64,000 bases of DNA from Pantoea cypripedii (GTDB taxonomy: Bacteria > Pseudomonadota > Gammaproteobacteria > Enterobacterales > Enterobacteriaceae). Positions 44,192 to 52,865 of the stretch are shown here, piece after piece. The translations under genes were made by a program, and so were the position numbers. The stretch's first letter is position 1. Every line of letters begins with the position of its first letter. The stretch covers positions 1 to 64,000 of the forward strand of contig NZ_CP024770.1 in NCBI RefSeq assembly GCF_011395035.1. The letters run 5' to 3'. Under the pieces are notes generated by a model, which worked only from the letters and a program-made list of their open reading frames with translations, was not told the origin of the DNA and made no database searches.

Positions 44192-44964
44192 ATGCGTACC
44201 GGCATGACCGCCAGTACCCCAAGCAGGGTCAGGTGCCCGGCATAAGCATGATAGAAAAAACGCCGTGGCCAGAGTCGCGTGGCAGAGATATGCGGCAGGG
44301 CGCCGACTGCCGCGATAATCAGCAGTGGCACCGCCAGCGTGGGCAGCAAATCATACATGAAGGTATTCTCATAGCCGCTGCCAGGTGTATTCAACCAGGC
44401 CAGTGCCGCCAGCACCAGCAAGAAAAACAGCCGACTTTCCGCCACCGCGCTGATGCAACGGGCGGCCATACACAGCAGGCAAAATACCACACCCGGAATG
44501 CCGTAGCTTGCGGGTGTCAGTGGCCATGCCAGCAGCAGAAGCACCGCCAGCCCGGCTATTGCGCCATTAACCCCCCAGCGAGATGCCCAGCTCAGCATCT
44601 GAGTACAACCGGCATAGGCAAACAGAATATTCAGTGCCAGCCAGGATTGTCCTTTCATCATAAACGCCAGCCAGAATAGCGGCTGGGTTGCCATCGCCCA
44701 TAACCAGAGACGTCTGGCGCGCTGACGCAGCCGCACTGCGTCATCCGGCAGATTGGCTGCCCAGATAATGGTGAATAAAGGAAAGGCAATATGACCGATG
44801 GCTGAGAGCAACGCGCTGCGGCCATTTAATAAAATGGTGTTGATGTGATCGGCTAACATCGCGGCCAGAGCAATGGTTTTTATGATATCGGCCTGAAAAG
44901 GGCTTAACGATTTAACCCGGTCAAAAGGAGAGGGGATTCTAAGAGAAGTAAGCAGCGCGTGCAT
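44188..44964 (-). CDS. TraX-family membrane protein
   Basis: This 258-residue protein has about eight hydrophobic helices. The N-terminal LSPFQADIIKTIALAAMLAD followed by HINTILL is the TraX signature (D-x-I-K-x-I-A-L-x-x-M-x-x-D-H). F-plasmid TraX acetylates pilin; chromosomal homologues have unknown targets and are acyltransferase-like membrane proteins. It overlaps the phosphoesterase stop codon tail to tail. Nothing else of a conjugation system is present. Confidence 0.85.
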   Translation of the reverse strand: MHALLTSLRIPSPFDRVKSLSPFQADIIKTIALAAMLADHINTILLNGRSALLSAIGHIAFPLFTIIWAANLPDDAVRLRQRARRLWLWAMATQPLFWLAFMMKGQSWLALNILFAYAGCTQMLSWASRWGVNGAIAGLAVLLLLAWPLTPASYGIPGVVFCLLCMAARCISAVAESRLFFLLVLAALAWLNTPGSGYENTFMYDLLPTLAVPLLIIAAVGALPHISATRLWPRRFFYHAYAGHLTLLGVLAVMPVRI

Positions 44965-45079
44965 GGGTGGTCACCGACTATTTATGTTTTTACCGGTCAT
45001 ACTTCCATCTTTCGTTAACCGAAACATTACAATGTGCATCAGCGGGAGTAAAGCAGGTAATAATCCTAATCAGGTAGGT

Positions 45080-45111
45080 AAAAAGTAATGTGGGCCGGGC
45101 AGCCCACATTT
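45080..45111 (-). terminator. Rho-independent terminator of hns
   Basis: On the minus strand ATGTGGGC-TGCCCG-GCCCACAT forms an eight-pair stem followed by TACTTTTT, about 40 bases after the hns stop. Confidence 0.85.
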
Positions 45112-45149
45112 AATCATTAGAAGAACGACGTGATCGCGGTGATCCGCAA

Positions 45150-45551
45150 TTAGATCAGGAAGTCGTCCAGGGATTTACCACTTTCGATAGCGGCTTTAAT
45201 CACCGCAGGGGTACGACCCTGACCGGTCCAGTTTTTCTCCTGACCGTCTTCGTCAGTATATTTATACTTCGCCGGACGTGGCGCGCGTTTGCTACGCGTT
45301 TTACCCGCTGACTGTAACGCACCCAATAACTCGGTCGGGTCAATGCCATCGCCCAGCAGCAGGTCACGATATTTCGCCAGCTTCTCTGCTTTCTCACGGA
45401 CGGCGGCTTCTTCTGCCTGGCTCTCTTCGCGACGTTCAGTAACGATAATGATGAGCTTCTCCAGCATTTCTTCCAGCTCACTTAACTGACAGTCACGCGC
45501 CTGAGCGCGCAGAGTACGAATGTTATTTAACGCCTTAAGTGAATCACTCAT
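45150..45551 (-). CDS. hns: H-NS family nucleoid-structuring protein
   Basis: The protein has 133 residues from ATG 45551, preceded by GGGAGAAGTCC; an in-frame upstream ATG would add six residues but has no such site. The N-terminal oligomerisation coiled coil is MSDSLKALNNIRTLRAQARD, LEEMLEKL. A linker with basic residues follows (TRSKRAPRP), then the DNA-binding core NWTGQGRTP (consensus WTGQGRTP). H-NS silences AT-rich and horizontally acquired DNA, relevant to the AT-rich islands in this window. StpA is an alternative assignment, but the sequence is nearer to H-NS. It has its own terminator. Confidence 0.92.
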   Translation of the reverse strand: MSDSLKALNNIRTLRAQARDCQLSELEEMLEKLIIIVTERREESQAEEAAVREKAEKLAKYRDLLLGDGIDPTELLGALQSAGKTRSKRAPRPAKYKYTDEDGQEKNWTGQGRTPAVIKAAIESGKSLDDFLI

Positions 45552-46133
45552 GGACTTCTCCCAAAACAATCTGTGTCGTTGAACGAATAAAATTTGGTTA
45601 CGCTAATTTTTACAACGCAATTATAGGTAGAGACGCTATCCTTACATTTCTGTGCAGAGAAGTACAACACAACCTCGCTGTAGAATAAAGTACGTTGAGT
45701 GTTAGTTTTAACTTTTTCTGCGGAACGTCCTGTAAGTAGTCGGGCAATTTTAATGCTAAGTGGGCGTGAATTACAATGTTTCAACGGCCGCAGCACAAAT
45801 TCATCATTTATTGTTGTGAGAAAGTTCAAACGTTGGCGAAGATCTTTAATGCAGGTTTAACCAAAAAAGATCCTCGCCATTTATTGTGATCCACAGAGAG
45901 GACGCGGGCTGGCGGGAAGTCTGAAGTAGTGGTTCTGGTTAATGGTTTCGATAAATATTAAAAACAATCTGAAATCATATGAGAAAAATCTATCAGCTGG
46001 CGGATTTAACGATTTACTGTTTCAAGCTGTGCTTTGAGCTCCGCTTTATCATCATTACGAAATACCGTCGCTCGGATTTATTAAACGTATCTGGTCTGCA
46101 CCCAAATTCCGGCCAGACAGACAATGCGTTTAA
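45552..46133. other. AT-rich intergenic region upstream of hns
   Basis: This long (about 580 bases) AT-rich stretch between hns and the otnK terminator holds the hns promoter and leader. Autoregulation of hns through AT-rich curved DNA is known in enterobacteria. No supported ORF is seen. Confidence 0.45.
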
Positions 46134-46164
46134 TCCAAAAAACCCGGCAGGCGGGTTTTTTGGA
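46134..46164 (-). terminator. Rho-independent terminator after otnK (potentially bidirectional)
   Basis: CCAAAAAACCCGCCTGCCGG, then GTTTTTTGG on the minus strand, forms an A-rich/T-rich stem with a GC core. It lies 15-45 bases after the otnK stop and is nearly symmetric, so it could act on both strands. Confidence 0.85.
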
Positions 46165-46178
46165 TGCTGGATCTCAAA

Positions 46179-47447
46179 TCAACCCTTCCCCGCCAGCCTT
46201 TCCAGCGCGTGCTGAAAAAAACTCACCCGGCCAAAGTTGCCGGATTTCAGTGCCAGCGCCAGGGGGCGTTCGCCCGTGGCGAATAACGCCGGTACGCCGG
46301 GATCGATTTCGGCACCCACCCGCAATTGACCGAGGTTGAGCGCACTGACCACCGCGCCCGAAGTTTCGCCGCCGCCTACCACCAGGCGCTGTATCCCGGT
46401 TTCATACACCAGCTTTTTCGCTGTCTCGCCAAATAGCTGATCCAGCGCGGCGGATATCGCCTGTTGACCATAGCGTTGCTGTGCGCTTTTGATGGTGTCG
46501 GGATCGCCAGAGGAATAAACCAGCGGGCATTTGTCCAGGTTAGCGATAATAAAGGCCACCAAATCATCCGGCCCCACATCGCCCGCCATCACGTCATCAA
46601 GAGCGATTGGCAGCACCGCCCAGTGGCGCTGGTGTTCCGCTATCTGCCCCAGGGTGGCCCCGGAACAGCTGCCCACCAGAATCGCGCCCGGACCTGGCAG
46701 GGAAGGCGGTTCCGTCTGGCCTCCCTGTGCTTTACCCGCCTGAATAAAGTTATGGGGTAGTGCGGTGGCGATACCGGAACCGCCGCTGACCAGGCGCGAC
46801 CCGGCGGCGGCGATGCCGATCAGGGTTAAATCATGATCGGTGATCGCATCGGCTACCAGCAGCGCCGGATCGCCGTTATGCAGCAGCTGACGAATCGTAT
46901 CGCTACCCTGCACGACCTGTTGCCAGTTGATAAAACCCACCGGCGTTTTGGCCTGGCGAGCCAGTACCCGACGGATATCGGCATCGGTCATCGGCGTGAG
47001 CGGATGATGTTCCATACCGGACTCATTCAGCAGGCGGTCACGAACAAACAGATGCCCCTGATACAGGGTGCGGCCCATGGTGGGAAATGCCGGGCAGACA
47101 ATCACGCGGCCAGCTTCCAGCCTGGCGGCCAGCGCGTCCAGCACCGGGCCGATATTCCCCTCGTCGGTAGAATCAAAGGTGGAGCAATACTTAAACACGA
47201 TCTGTTCACAGCCCTGATCCAGCAGCCAGTTACAGGCTGCCAGCGATTGCTGTACCGCCTCTGCGGCAGGCAGTGAACGCGATTTCAGCGCCACCACCCC
47301 AACTTCCACGTCCGCAGACGCGGGCTGTTGTTGCAGGCCAAGATATTGCGTGGTGCGCAGTCCGCCTTCACCCGGCAGACCTTTGCTGAAGGTCACTGCG
47401 ATATCGCTGGCACCGGTAAAATCATCGGCAATCACACCAATTAACAT
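46179..47447 (-). CDS. otnK: 3-oxo-tetronate kinase (four-carbon acid sugar kinase, DUF1537)
   Basis: This 422-residue OtnK-family kinase phosphorylates 3-oxo-tetronates at O4 using ATP in the cytoplasm. The N-terminal acid-sugar site is IGVIADDFTGASDIAVTF and FKYCSTFDSTDEGNIGPVLD. The central part holds CPAFPTMGRTLYQGHLFV, and the C-terminal nucleotide region VVGGGETSGAVV. OtnC, the next enzyme, is encoded at 52866. The start overlaps the racemase-like gene by seven bases, so the two are cotranscribed from the promoter at about 48110-48250. Confidence 0.92.
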   Translation of the reverse strand: MLIGVIADDFTGASDIAVTFSKGLPGEGGLRTTQYLGLQQQPASADVEVGVVALKSRSLPAAEAVQQSLAACNWLLDQGCEQIVFKYCSTFDSTDEGNIGPVLDALAARLEAGRVIVCPAFPTMGRTLYQGHLFVRDRLLNESGMEHHPLTPMTDADIRRVLARQAKTPVGFINWQQVVQGSDTIRQLLHNGDPALLVADAITDHDLTLIGIAAAGSRLVSGGSGIATALPHNFIQAGKAQGGQTEPPSLPGPGAILVGSCSGATLGQIAEHQRHWAVLPIALDDVMAGDVGPDDLVAFIIANLDKCPLVYSSGDPDTIKSAQQRYGQQAISAALDQLFGETAKKLVYETGIQRLVVGGGETSGAVVSALNLGQLRVGAEIDPGVPALFATGERPLALALKSGNFGRVSFFQHALERLAGKG

Positions 47448-48109
47448 GATGCTGCTCCTGTCACCTGCAACTTCATCTTATCGACCGCCGCATGGGGGGC
47501 CGTCAGTACCGGCACGTTAATGTTGCTGCGCACCGCTTCCGCCGCCTGCGAGGTGGAGAAGTGCGCCAGCATAATCACATCGCAATGGCTGAGCTGAGGC
47601 GCGGCGGCGGCCACCAGGCGGTTGTGACTGGCGACATCACCCTGGCGTAACAGGTCGATGGCATCGGGAACCAGCACGCTCTCAAGCCGTGCAGTGGAGC
47701 CGATTAACGACGCGTAGTGGTCGAATTCCTGGGTCATGGTGCCGAGTGAAGGGCCAAACGTCGCCAGCATGCCAATGCGTTGTCCCTGTTGCAGCGCTGC
47801 TTCAAACATCGCTTCGTTAGGTTTCAGCACCGGAACCGGCACGCTGGCTGCCAGTGCATCGATCGCCGGGCCGAATGCGGAACAGGTCACCAGAATACCC
47901 TGAGCCTGCATGGCGTAACCGTAGCGCCCGAAAGCGACAAAGCGGTCAGTCAGGGCCGGTGACAACTGATCTTCCTTCGCCCGATCAAGGGTCAGGCCGT
48001 CATCAAGCAGGTTCACCACTTCAGCTTCTGGCCAGTTATCTTTAAACGCGTTCTGCACCGGTGCCATGGCGACCGGCGTCGCATGCAGTAAAACAATTCG
48101 TGTTGTCAT
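47441..48109 (-). CDS. Aspartate/glutamate racemase-family protein lacking the second catalytic Cys
   Basis: This is a 222-residue protein. The first catalytic region is intact (ILVTCSAFGPAIDALA, Cys about 76). The site where a second cysteine is expected reads VIMLAHFSTSQA, so no Cys is present. That suggests an isomerase or decarboxylase-like activity rather than a two-base racemase. Genes of this family often accompany otnK, and an acid-sugar isomerase role is possible but unproven. The start at 48109 has no strong ribosome binding site but lies downstream of a perfect LacI-type operator arm. Confidence 0.75.
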   Translation of the reverse strand: MTTRIVLLHATPVAMAPVQNAFKDNWPEAEVVNLLDDGLTLDRAKEDQLSPALTDRFVAFGRYGYAMQAQGILVTCSAFGPAIDALAASVPVPVLKPNEAMFEAALQQGQRIGMLATFGPSLGTMTQEFDHYASLIGSTARLESVLVPDAIDLLRQGDVASHNRLVAAAAPQLSHCDVIMLAHFSTSQAAEAVRSNINVPVLTAPHAAVDKMKLQVTGAASC

Positions 48110-48176
48110 CTTTTATTCCCGTCGCGGAAAAGTTGCGCTGAGGTGCTACAACACCATAACTTGCGCGACATGAAAA

Positions 48177-48190
48177 TGTAAGGGCTTACA
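48177..48190. promoter_or_regulatory. LacI-type operator 1
   Basis: TGTAAGGGCTTACA is a palindrome with six-base arms in the racemase/oxidase intergenic region. It matches three other sites near this regulon (48279, 51346, 51378). Confidence 0.7.
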
Positions 48191-48278
48191 AAATTACGCG
48201 TAAGGTGACAGGGATCACATAAAAAAACTCAATTCCTGTCAGGATTAGCATGGGATGCATTCACCTGAGTGCGCAATT

Positions 48279-48292
48279 TGAAATCGCTTACA
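48279..48292. promoter_or_regulatory. LacI-type operator 2
   Basis: TGAAATCGCTTACA matches the LacI/GalR-type consensus with a central CG. It lies 16 bases before the oxidase start at 48308, overlapping the likely translation-initiation region. Confidence 0.7.
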
Positions 48293-48307
48293 CGCTGAGA
48301 GCGCAAT

Positions 48308-49558
48308 ATGACAACACATGGAGAGACGACCTCGTTAGATACGGTGGTTACCCCACAGGCGCAAACCCGTCCGGCCAATATGGTGCCACGGCCTTTTCGC
48401 GATCTGCTGGCACTCGAAGATTTCGAGCGGCACGCGCGTAAGCGCCTGCCGAATATGATTTATCAGTACGTGGCGGGTGGGGTAGAAACCGGACGCGGCA
48501 TCGCAGCCTGTTATGAGGCGTATCAGCAATATGTTTTTGTACCCCGCATGTTTCGTGATGTCTCGGGTCGCGACCAGAGCGTCAGCCTGTTCGGCCATAA
48601 CTGGTCCCATCCGTTTGGTGTTGCGCCGCTGGGCGGTGCCTCGTTTGTCAGCTATCGGGCCGATATCATGCTGGCGCGCGCCGCCCGCGCGATGAACGTG
48701 CCGATGATTCTCAGCGCCTCGTCGCTGATCCCGCTGGAAGAGGTGATTGCTGAAAACCCGAATGCCTGGTTTCAGGCGTATCTGGCCGGGGACCAGCCGC
48801 GCATTGATCGCCTGGTGGACCGTGTTGCGCGCGCTGGCTACCAGACGCTGGTGGTCACTGGCGATACCCCGATGCTCGGCAATCGTGAGCACAATACCCG
48901 CAGCGGCTTCAGTATGCCGATCAAACTCACCCCGAAAGTGATGTGGCAGAGCGCATTAAGCCCGCGCTGGCTGCTCGGCACCGTGGCCCAGACTTTTCTG
49001 CGTCATGGCGCACCCCATTTCGAAAACACCGATGCGGAACGCGGGCCGCCAATGATGTCCAGCAAAGTGCGTAACACCAACTCACGCGACAAACTGAGCT
49101 GGAAACATGTCGAAGCGATCCGCAAAAAATGGCGTGGCAATCTGGTGATCAAAGGGCTGATGTCGCCAGACGATGCCTTTATTGCCCGCGACCTCGGCGC
49201 GGATGCGGTCATCCTCTCCAACCACGGCGGCCGCCAGCTCGATCATACCGTGCCGCCGCTGCATACCTTAGCGGAAATCGCTGCCGCCAAAGGGGATATG
49301 AAGGTGATTATCGATAGCGGCATCCGGCGGGGTACCGACGTGATGAAAGCGATGGCACTGGGTGCGGATTTTGTCTTTCTTGGCCGCCCGTGGCTGTATG
49401 GCGCGGTGATTGGGGCACAGGCGGGCATTGAACATGGCATGCATATTCTGCGGGACGAAATCGACCGTGATATGGCGCTCATTGGCGTGACACGCCCGGA
49501 TCAGCTGGATAAATCATTGTTACGTCGCGCCCCGTTATTTGCCCGTGAGGAGGGATGA
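48308..49558 (+). CDS. FMN-dependent alpha-hydroxyacid oxidase/dehydrogenase
   Basis: This 416-residue TIM-barrel flavoprotein belongs to the glycolate oxidase/L-lactate dehydrogenase (LldD) family. FMN and substrate motifs are PFGVAPLGGASF, ILSASSLIPLEEV and VIKGLMSPDDA, the active-site SNHGGRQLDHT (catalytic His), KVIIDSGIRRG and FLGRPWLYGA. It oxidises a 2-hydroxyacid to a 2-oxoacid. In this regulon it may replace the NAD-dependent L-threonate 2-dehydrogenase, forming 2-oxo-tetronate for OtnK/OtnC. ATG 48308 is used; GTG or ATG at 48250 would add 19 residues across an operator and is unlikely. Its stop overlaps the next start. Confidence 0.88.
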   Translation: MTTHGETTSLDTVVTPQAQTRPANMVPRPFRDLLALEDFERHARKRLPNMIYQYVAGGVETGRGIAACYEAYQQYVFVPRMFRDVSGRDQSVSLFGHNWSHPFGVAPLGGASFVSYRADIMLARAARAMNVPMILSASSLIPLEEVIAENPNAWFQAYLAGDQPRIDRLVDRVARAGYQTLVVTGDTPMLGNREHNTRSGFSMPIKLTPKVMWQSALSPRWLLGTVAQTFLRHGAPHFENTDAERGPPMMSSKVRNTNSRDKLSWKHVEAIRKKWRGNLVIKGLMSPDDAFIARDLGADAVILSNHGGRQLDHTVPPLHTLAEIAAAKGDMKVIIDSGIRRGTDVMKAMALGADFVFLGRPWLYGAVIGAQAGIEHGMHILRDEIDRDMALIGVTRPDQLDKSLLRRAPLFAREEG

Positions 49559-50250
49559 TTGTGACCTTGCAAATCTATAGCGCCCTGGCGTTGAGTGCGC
49601 CGTTCGAGCGCCTTACCCGCTTATGGCAGGCGACATATCCGCACATCGCGCTCCAGTTTCGCTGGCATCCGAGTAGCGTGATTGAGCAGCAGATCAACGC
49701 CGGACAGGGGGCGGATGTGGTGATCGCTACGGTGGAGACGCTGGACCGGTTAACGCAATCGGGACAAGCGGAAACCGCAAGCCGCATCGAGCTGGTGGAT
49801 TCGCCTATCGGGCTGGCAGTGCTTGCCGGTGCGCCAAAACCGGCGATTCACGATACCCAGGCGCTGGTGCAGTCGCTGCTGGCGGCACGTTCGGTGGCCT
49901 GGTCGGAAGCGGGGGCCAGCGGTATTTATTTCTCCGGGCTGCTGAAGACGCTGGGCATTGACGACGCGCTACGCGACCGGGGCACGGTGATCCCGGCCGG
50001 GTTTACCGCGGAACAACTGGTGAACGGGAAGGCGGACGTGGCCGTGCAGCAAATCAGCGAATTGCTGATGGTGGAGGGGATTGAGATCGTCGGGCCGCTG
50101 CCCGCGGAGGTACAGCAGCCCATCTCGTTGTCAGCGGCGTTACTGGCGACGGTGCAACAGCGTGAGGCGGCAGAGACACTGCTCGCCTGGCTGAAAACCC
50201 CGGCGGTGACGGATGTTTTCAGCCATTTTGGGCTGGTGAGCCGGAGTTAA
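49555..50250 (+). CDS. ModA-like substrate-binding protein without signal peptide
   Basis: The 231-residue protein starts MIVTLQIYSALALSAPFERL. This is the ModA/PBP2 pattern, but no hydrophobic signal is present, so it should remain in the cytoplasm. Other segments of the fold: GADVVIATVETLDRL, ESGASGIYFS-like (SEAGASGIYFSGLLK) and VAVQQISELL. It overlaps the oxidase stop (ATGA), with GAGGAGGG upstream. It may sense or deliver a ligand to the oxidase or regulator rather than to a transporter; no ABC permease is near. It ends in the TTAA shared with the LacI gene. Confidence 0.8.
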   Translation: MIVTLQIYSALALSAPFERLTRLWQATYPHIALQFRWHPSSVIEQQINAGQGADVVIATVETLDRLTQSGQAETASRIELVDSPIGLAVLAGAPKPAIHDTQALVQSLLAARSVAWSEAGASGIYFSGLLKTLGIDDALRDRGTVIPAGFTAEQLVNGKADVAVQQISELLMVEGIEIVGPLPAEVQQPISLSAALLATVQQREAAETLLAWLKTPAVTDVFSHFGLVSRS

Positions 50251-51284
50251 CGTTCCTGGCGGGGCACCGAACCGCTGCTGCCCCGCACAATCAGTTCCGT
50301 TTTAATCAATGTATGCCGCTGCGCAGGCTGGTTATTCAGCGTTGCCAGCAGGTAGTCAGCCGCATGGGTGCCAATCGACGCCAGATCGACGCGCATGGTG
50401 GTCAGCGGATGCTCCAGATGCTCGGCGTATTCGTAATCGTTGAAGCCGACGATGGAAATGTCGTTAGGAATGCGCAGATAGCGCTCACTGGCCGCGCGCA
50501 TCGCGCCAAAAGCCAGCAGGTCGTTACCACAGATGATGGCGGTGGGCGGCTCCGGGCTGTCCAGCAGACGGAAAACCGCTTTGCGTGCATCGTTCATGGT
50601 GTAGGCATTATCAATCAGATGGCTTTCCGGCAGGGTCAGTCCCTGCGCGGCCAGCGCTTGACGCGTGCCGTACAGACGATCGGAGATACGATCGTTCGAT
50701 GGCGGCGTGCCAACAATCACTCCAAAGCGGGTATGTCCCAGCGCCAGCAGATGGCTGGCAATGGTCTGGGCGGCTCCCTCACTGTCGTATCCTACGCAGG
50801 GTTTCTCACTATCCAGGGAAAAGGTTTGCACGCAAGGCAAATCCTGGGCATTGATGCGCTCCCAGAGTTTCGGATGGTGGGTGTGGCCTACCAGCATCAG
50901 GCCATCGATGCCGTATTCAATCAGCTTGTTAACTTCTTTCAGCTCGGTATCGGGGTCAAAGTTGGAGTTGGCCAGCAGCAGCGTGTAGCCCGCGTCGTGG
51001 ATTAACTGCTGAAACGCCGCCAGCGGGCGTGAGAAGGTCTCGGTCGCCAGTGTCGGCACTACGGCACCAATCGTCATGCTGCGACGCGACGCCAGGGTGC
51101 GTGCGGCGCGGTTGATCACATATCCCAGTTCTTCACACGCCTTCTCTACCGCCGCCCGGCTTTTGGCTTTGACGGTGTCACTGCCGTTCAGTACGCGTGA
51201 TACGGTCGCGGTGGAGACGCCAGACAGGCGTGCGACATCCTCCAGCGAGACGCGTCCAGATCCATTCTGCTTTTCACTCATCAA
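50247..51284 (-). CDS. LacI-family repressor of the acid-sugar regulon
   Basis: This 345-residue regulator has an N-terminal HTH and hinge (VSLEDVARLSGVSTATVSRV, LNGSDTVKAKSRAAVEKA). The C-terminal sugar-binding domain begins TIGAVVPTLATETFSRPLAA. It lies divergent to the MFS gene. Four operator-like sites (two here, two before the oxidase) make it the likely repressor of racemase-otnK, oxidase-ModA-like and MFS-otnC. The inducer is probably an acid sugar or its oxidised product. It overlaps the ModA-like gene stop by four bases, tail to tail. Confidence 0.9.
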   Translation of the reverse strand: MMSEKQNGSGRVSLEDVARLSGVSTATVSRVLNGSDTVKAKSRAAVEKACEELGYVINRAARTLASRRSMTIGAVVPTLATETFSRPLAAFQQLIHDAGYTLLLANSNFDPDTELKEVNKLIEYGIDGLMLVGHTHHPKLWERINAQDLPCVQTFSLDSEKPCVGYDSEGAAQTIASHLLALGHTRFGVIVGTPPSNDRISDRLYGTRQALAAQGLTLPESHLIDNAYTMNDARKAVFRLLDSPEPPTAIICGNDLLAFGAMRAASERYLRIPNDISIVGFNDYEYAEHLEHPLTTMRVDLASIGTHAADYLLATLNNQPAQRHTLIKTELIVRGSSGSVPRQER

Positions 51285-51345
51285 GTCACTCCTGTTGAAA
51301 CAGTGAGCTTGTCCACAAAATTCGCAGACAAACGCCCTGCAATTT

Positions 51346-51359
51346 TGAAAGCGCTTACT
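51346..51359. promoter_or_regulatory. LacI-type operator 3
   Basis: TGAAAGCGCTTACT lies between the divergent LacI and MFS genes. The central AAGCGCTT is a perfect palindrome. Confidence 0.7.
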
Positions 51360-51377
51360 TTTGGCTTGACTCCATTT

Positions 51378-51391
51378 TGTAATCGCTTACT
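51378..51391. promoter_or_regulatory. LacI-type operator 4
   Basis: TGTAATCGCTTACT shares the xAATCGCTTAC core of operator 2. Its centre is 32 bases from operator 3, three helical turns, which suits cooperative binding. Confidence 0.7.
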
Positions 51392-51546
51392 TTTTACATC
51401 ATGTTATCAGGTTGGGGTGGCCTGCTCACGTTTAATTAACGGTTTTATGACATCTCACCCCATTTGGTAAACAAACAGCCTCTGATGACCGCCGCGCGGC
51501 AGCAGAACCTCTTGTTACTCATAAATAAATCATAAAGGAATTCACC

Positions 51547-52854
51547 ATGCGCAGATATCCACGTATTCGCTGGCTGATGATCGTGTTCTGCTTTTTCGCC
51601 ATCGCCATTAACTATATCGACCGTATCAACCTCGCGATTGCTGCCCCGCATATCAAAGCCGACCTCGGTCTGGATGATGTCAGCATGGGGCTGATCCTCG
51701 GTGCCTTTTTCTGGACTTACGCCCTGCTGCAAATCCCGGCGGGTCGCATTATCGACAAACTGGGTACCCGGGTCGGGCTGGCACTGGCCGTGGGCTGGTG
51801 GTCGCTATTTACCGTGTTTACCGCCTTTGGTAAAGGCTTCACCTCCATTTTTGCCGCCCGCCTGATGTTAGGTGTGGGCGAATCCGGTGGCTATCCTGGT
51901 TGCGCCAAGGTGGTTTACAACTGGTTTGCGAAGAAAGAGCGCGCCACCGCCAGCGGCATTTTTGATGCGGGTCCGCGTGCCGGAAGTGCGCTGGCGCTGC
52001 CGTTAGTGGCCTGGCTGATCAGCACCTGGGACTGGGAAACCTCCTTTGTGGTGACCGGGGCGCTGGGTCTGGTGTGGGTGGTCATCTGGCTGGCGTTTTA
52101 CCGCGAACCGGAGGATATGAAGGGGCTGGACGAAACTGAGCGTCAGAATTTGCTGGAAGATCGCGCAGCGCCGACGGTGAGTGCCAATGCCAATGTGAAG
52201 ATTGGCGCGCTGTTCCGCTACCGCACCGTGTGGGGCATGATGATTGGCTTCTTCTGCATGAACTTCGCGACCTATTTCTTTGTCACCTGGTTCCCGACTT
52301 ACCTGACCATGGCGCACGGTTTCTCGCTGAAAGAGCTGGGCACGCTTGGCGCGATCCCGGCGCTGATGGGCATTCCCGGCAGCCTGTTAGGCGGAGTCGT
52401 GTCCGACTGGCTGTACCGTAAAGGCTTCAGTCTGACCACCGCGCGCAAAACCTGCCTGATTGCCGGGATGCTGCTGTCGTCAGTGATCGCCTTCGCTGCC
52501 TTTACCGACAGCATCGCGGTGATTCTGACGCTGTTCTCGCTGACCTACGCCGGACTGGCGTTCACCGCTGCCAATATCTGGACCCTGCCAGCTGATGTGG
52601 CACCGGCTTCCGGTTATGTGGCTACGCTCGGGGGGATTCAGAACTTCGCCGGAAACCTCGCCGGGATTGTCACGGCCTCCTTCACCGGCCTGATGCTGAC
52701 CCTGAGCCACGGCTCATTCGTGGTGCCATTGCTGGTGGCGGGCGGTATCTGCCTGTTAGGTGCCGTTAACTTCATGTTCATCATGGGCAAAATCGAACCC
52801 CTCAAACTCGACCCCACTGACGCCGTTGGTGTGGTGGCGACAGCCAGCAAATAA
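51547..52854 (+). CDS. MFS transporter, anion:cation symporter (hexuronate/phthalate-type)
   Basis: This 435-residue transporter has 12 helices. The ACS-family signatures are AINYIDRINLAIAAPHIKAD, ALLQIPAGRIIDKLGTR and GVGESGGYPGCAKVVYNWF. Members take up sugar acids such as galactonate, glucarate and threonate. AAAGGAATTCACC precedes ATG 51547. It is divergent from the LacI repressor and is followed 12 bases later by otnC, so it is the probable uptake system for the four-carbon acid sugar. Confidence 0.92.
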   Translation: MRRYPRIRWLMIVFCFFAIAINYIDRINLAIAAPHIKADLGLDDVSMGLILGAFFWTYALLQIPAGRIIDKLGTRVGLALAVGWWSLFTVFTAFGKGFTSIFAARLMLGVGESGGYPGCAKVVYNWFAKKERATASGIFDAGPRAGSALALPLVAWLISTWDWETSFVVTGALGLVWVVIWLAFYREPEDMKGLDETERQNLLEDRAAPTVSANANVKIGALFRYRTVWGMMIGFFCMNFATYFFVTWFPTYLTMAHGFSLKELGTLGAIPALMGIPGSLLGGVVSDWLYRKGFSLTTARKTCLIAGMLLSSVIAFAAFTDSIAVILTLFSLTYAGLAFTAANIWTLPADVAPASGYVATLGGIQNFAGNLAGIVTASFTGLMLTLSHGSFVVPLLVAGGICLLGAVNFMFIMGKIEPLKLDPTDAVGVVATASK

Positions 52855-52865
52855 GGAGACCCGTT

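Noticed and set aside
46833..47276. Long plus-strand ORFs opposite otnK, and similar antisense ORFs over the ABC operon (39380-39916, 41976-42488, 42536-43069)
   Set aside because: They lie fully opposite well-recognised genes and have His/Gln/Arg-rich shadow composition.
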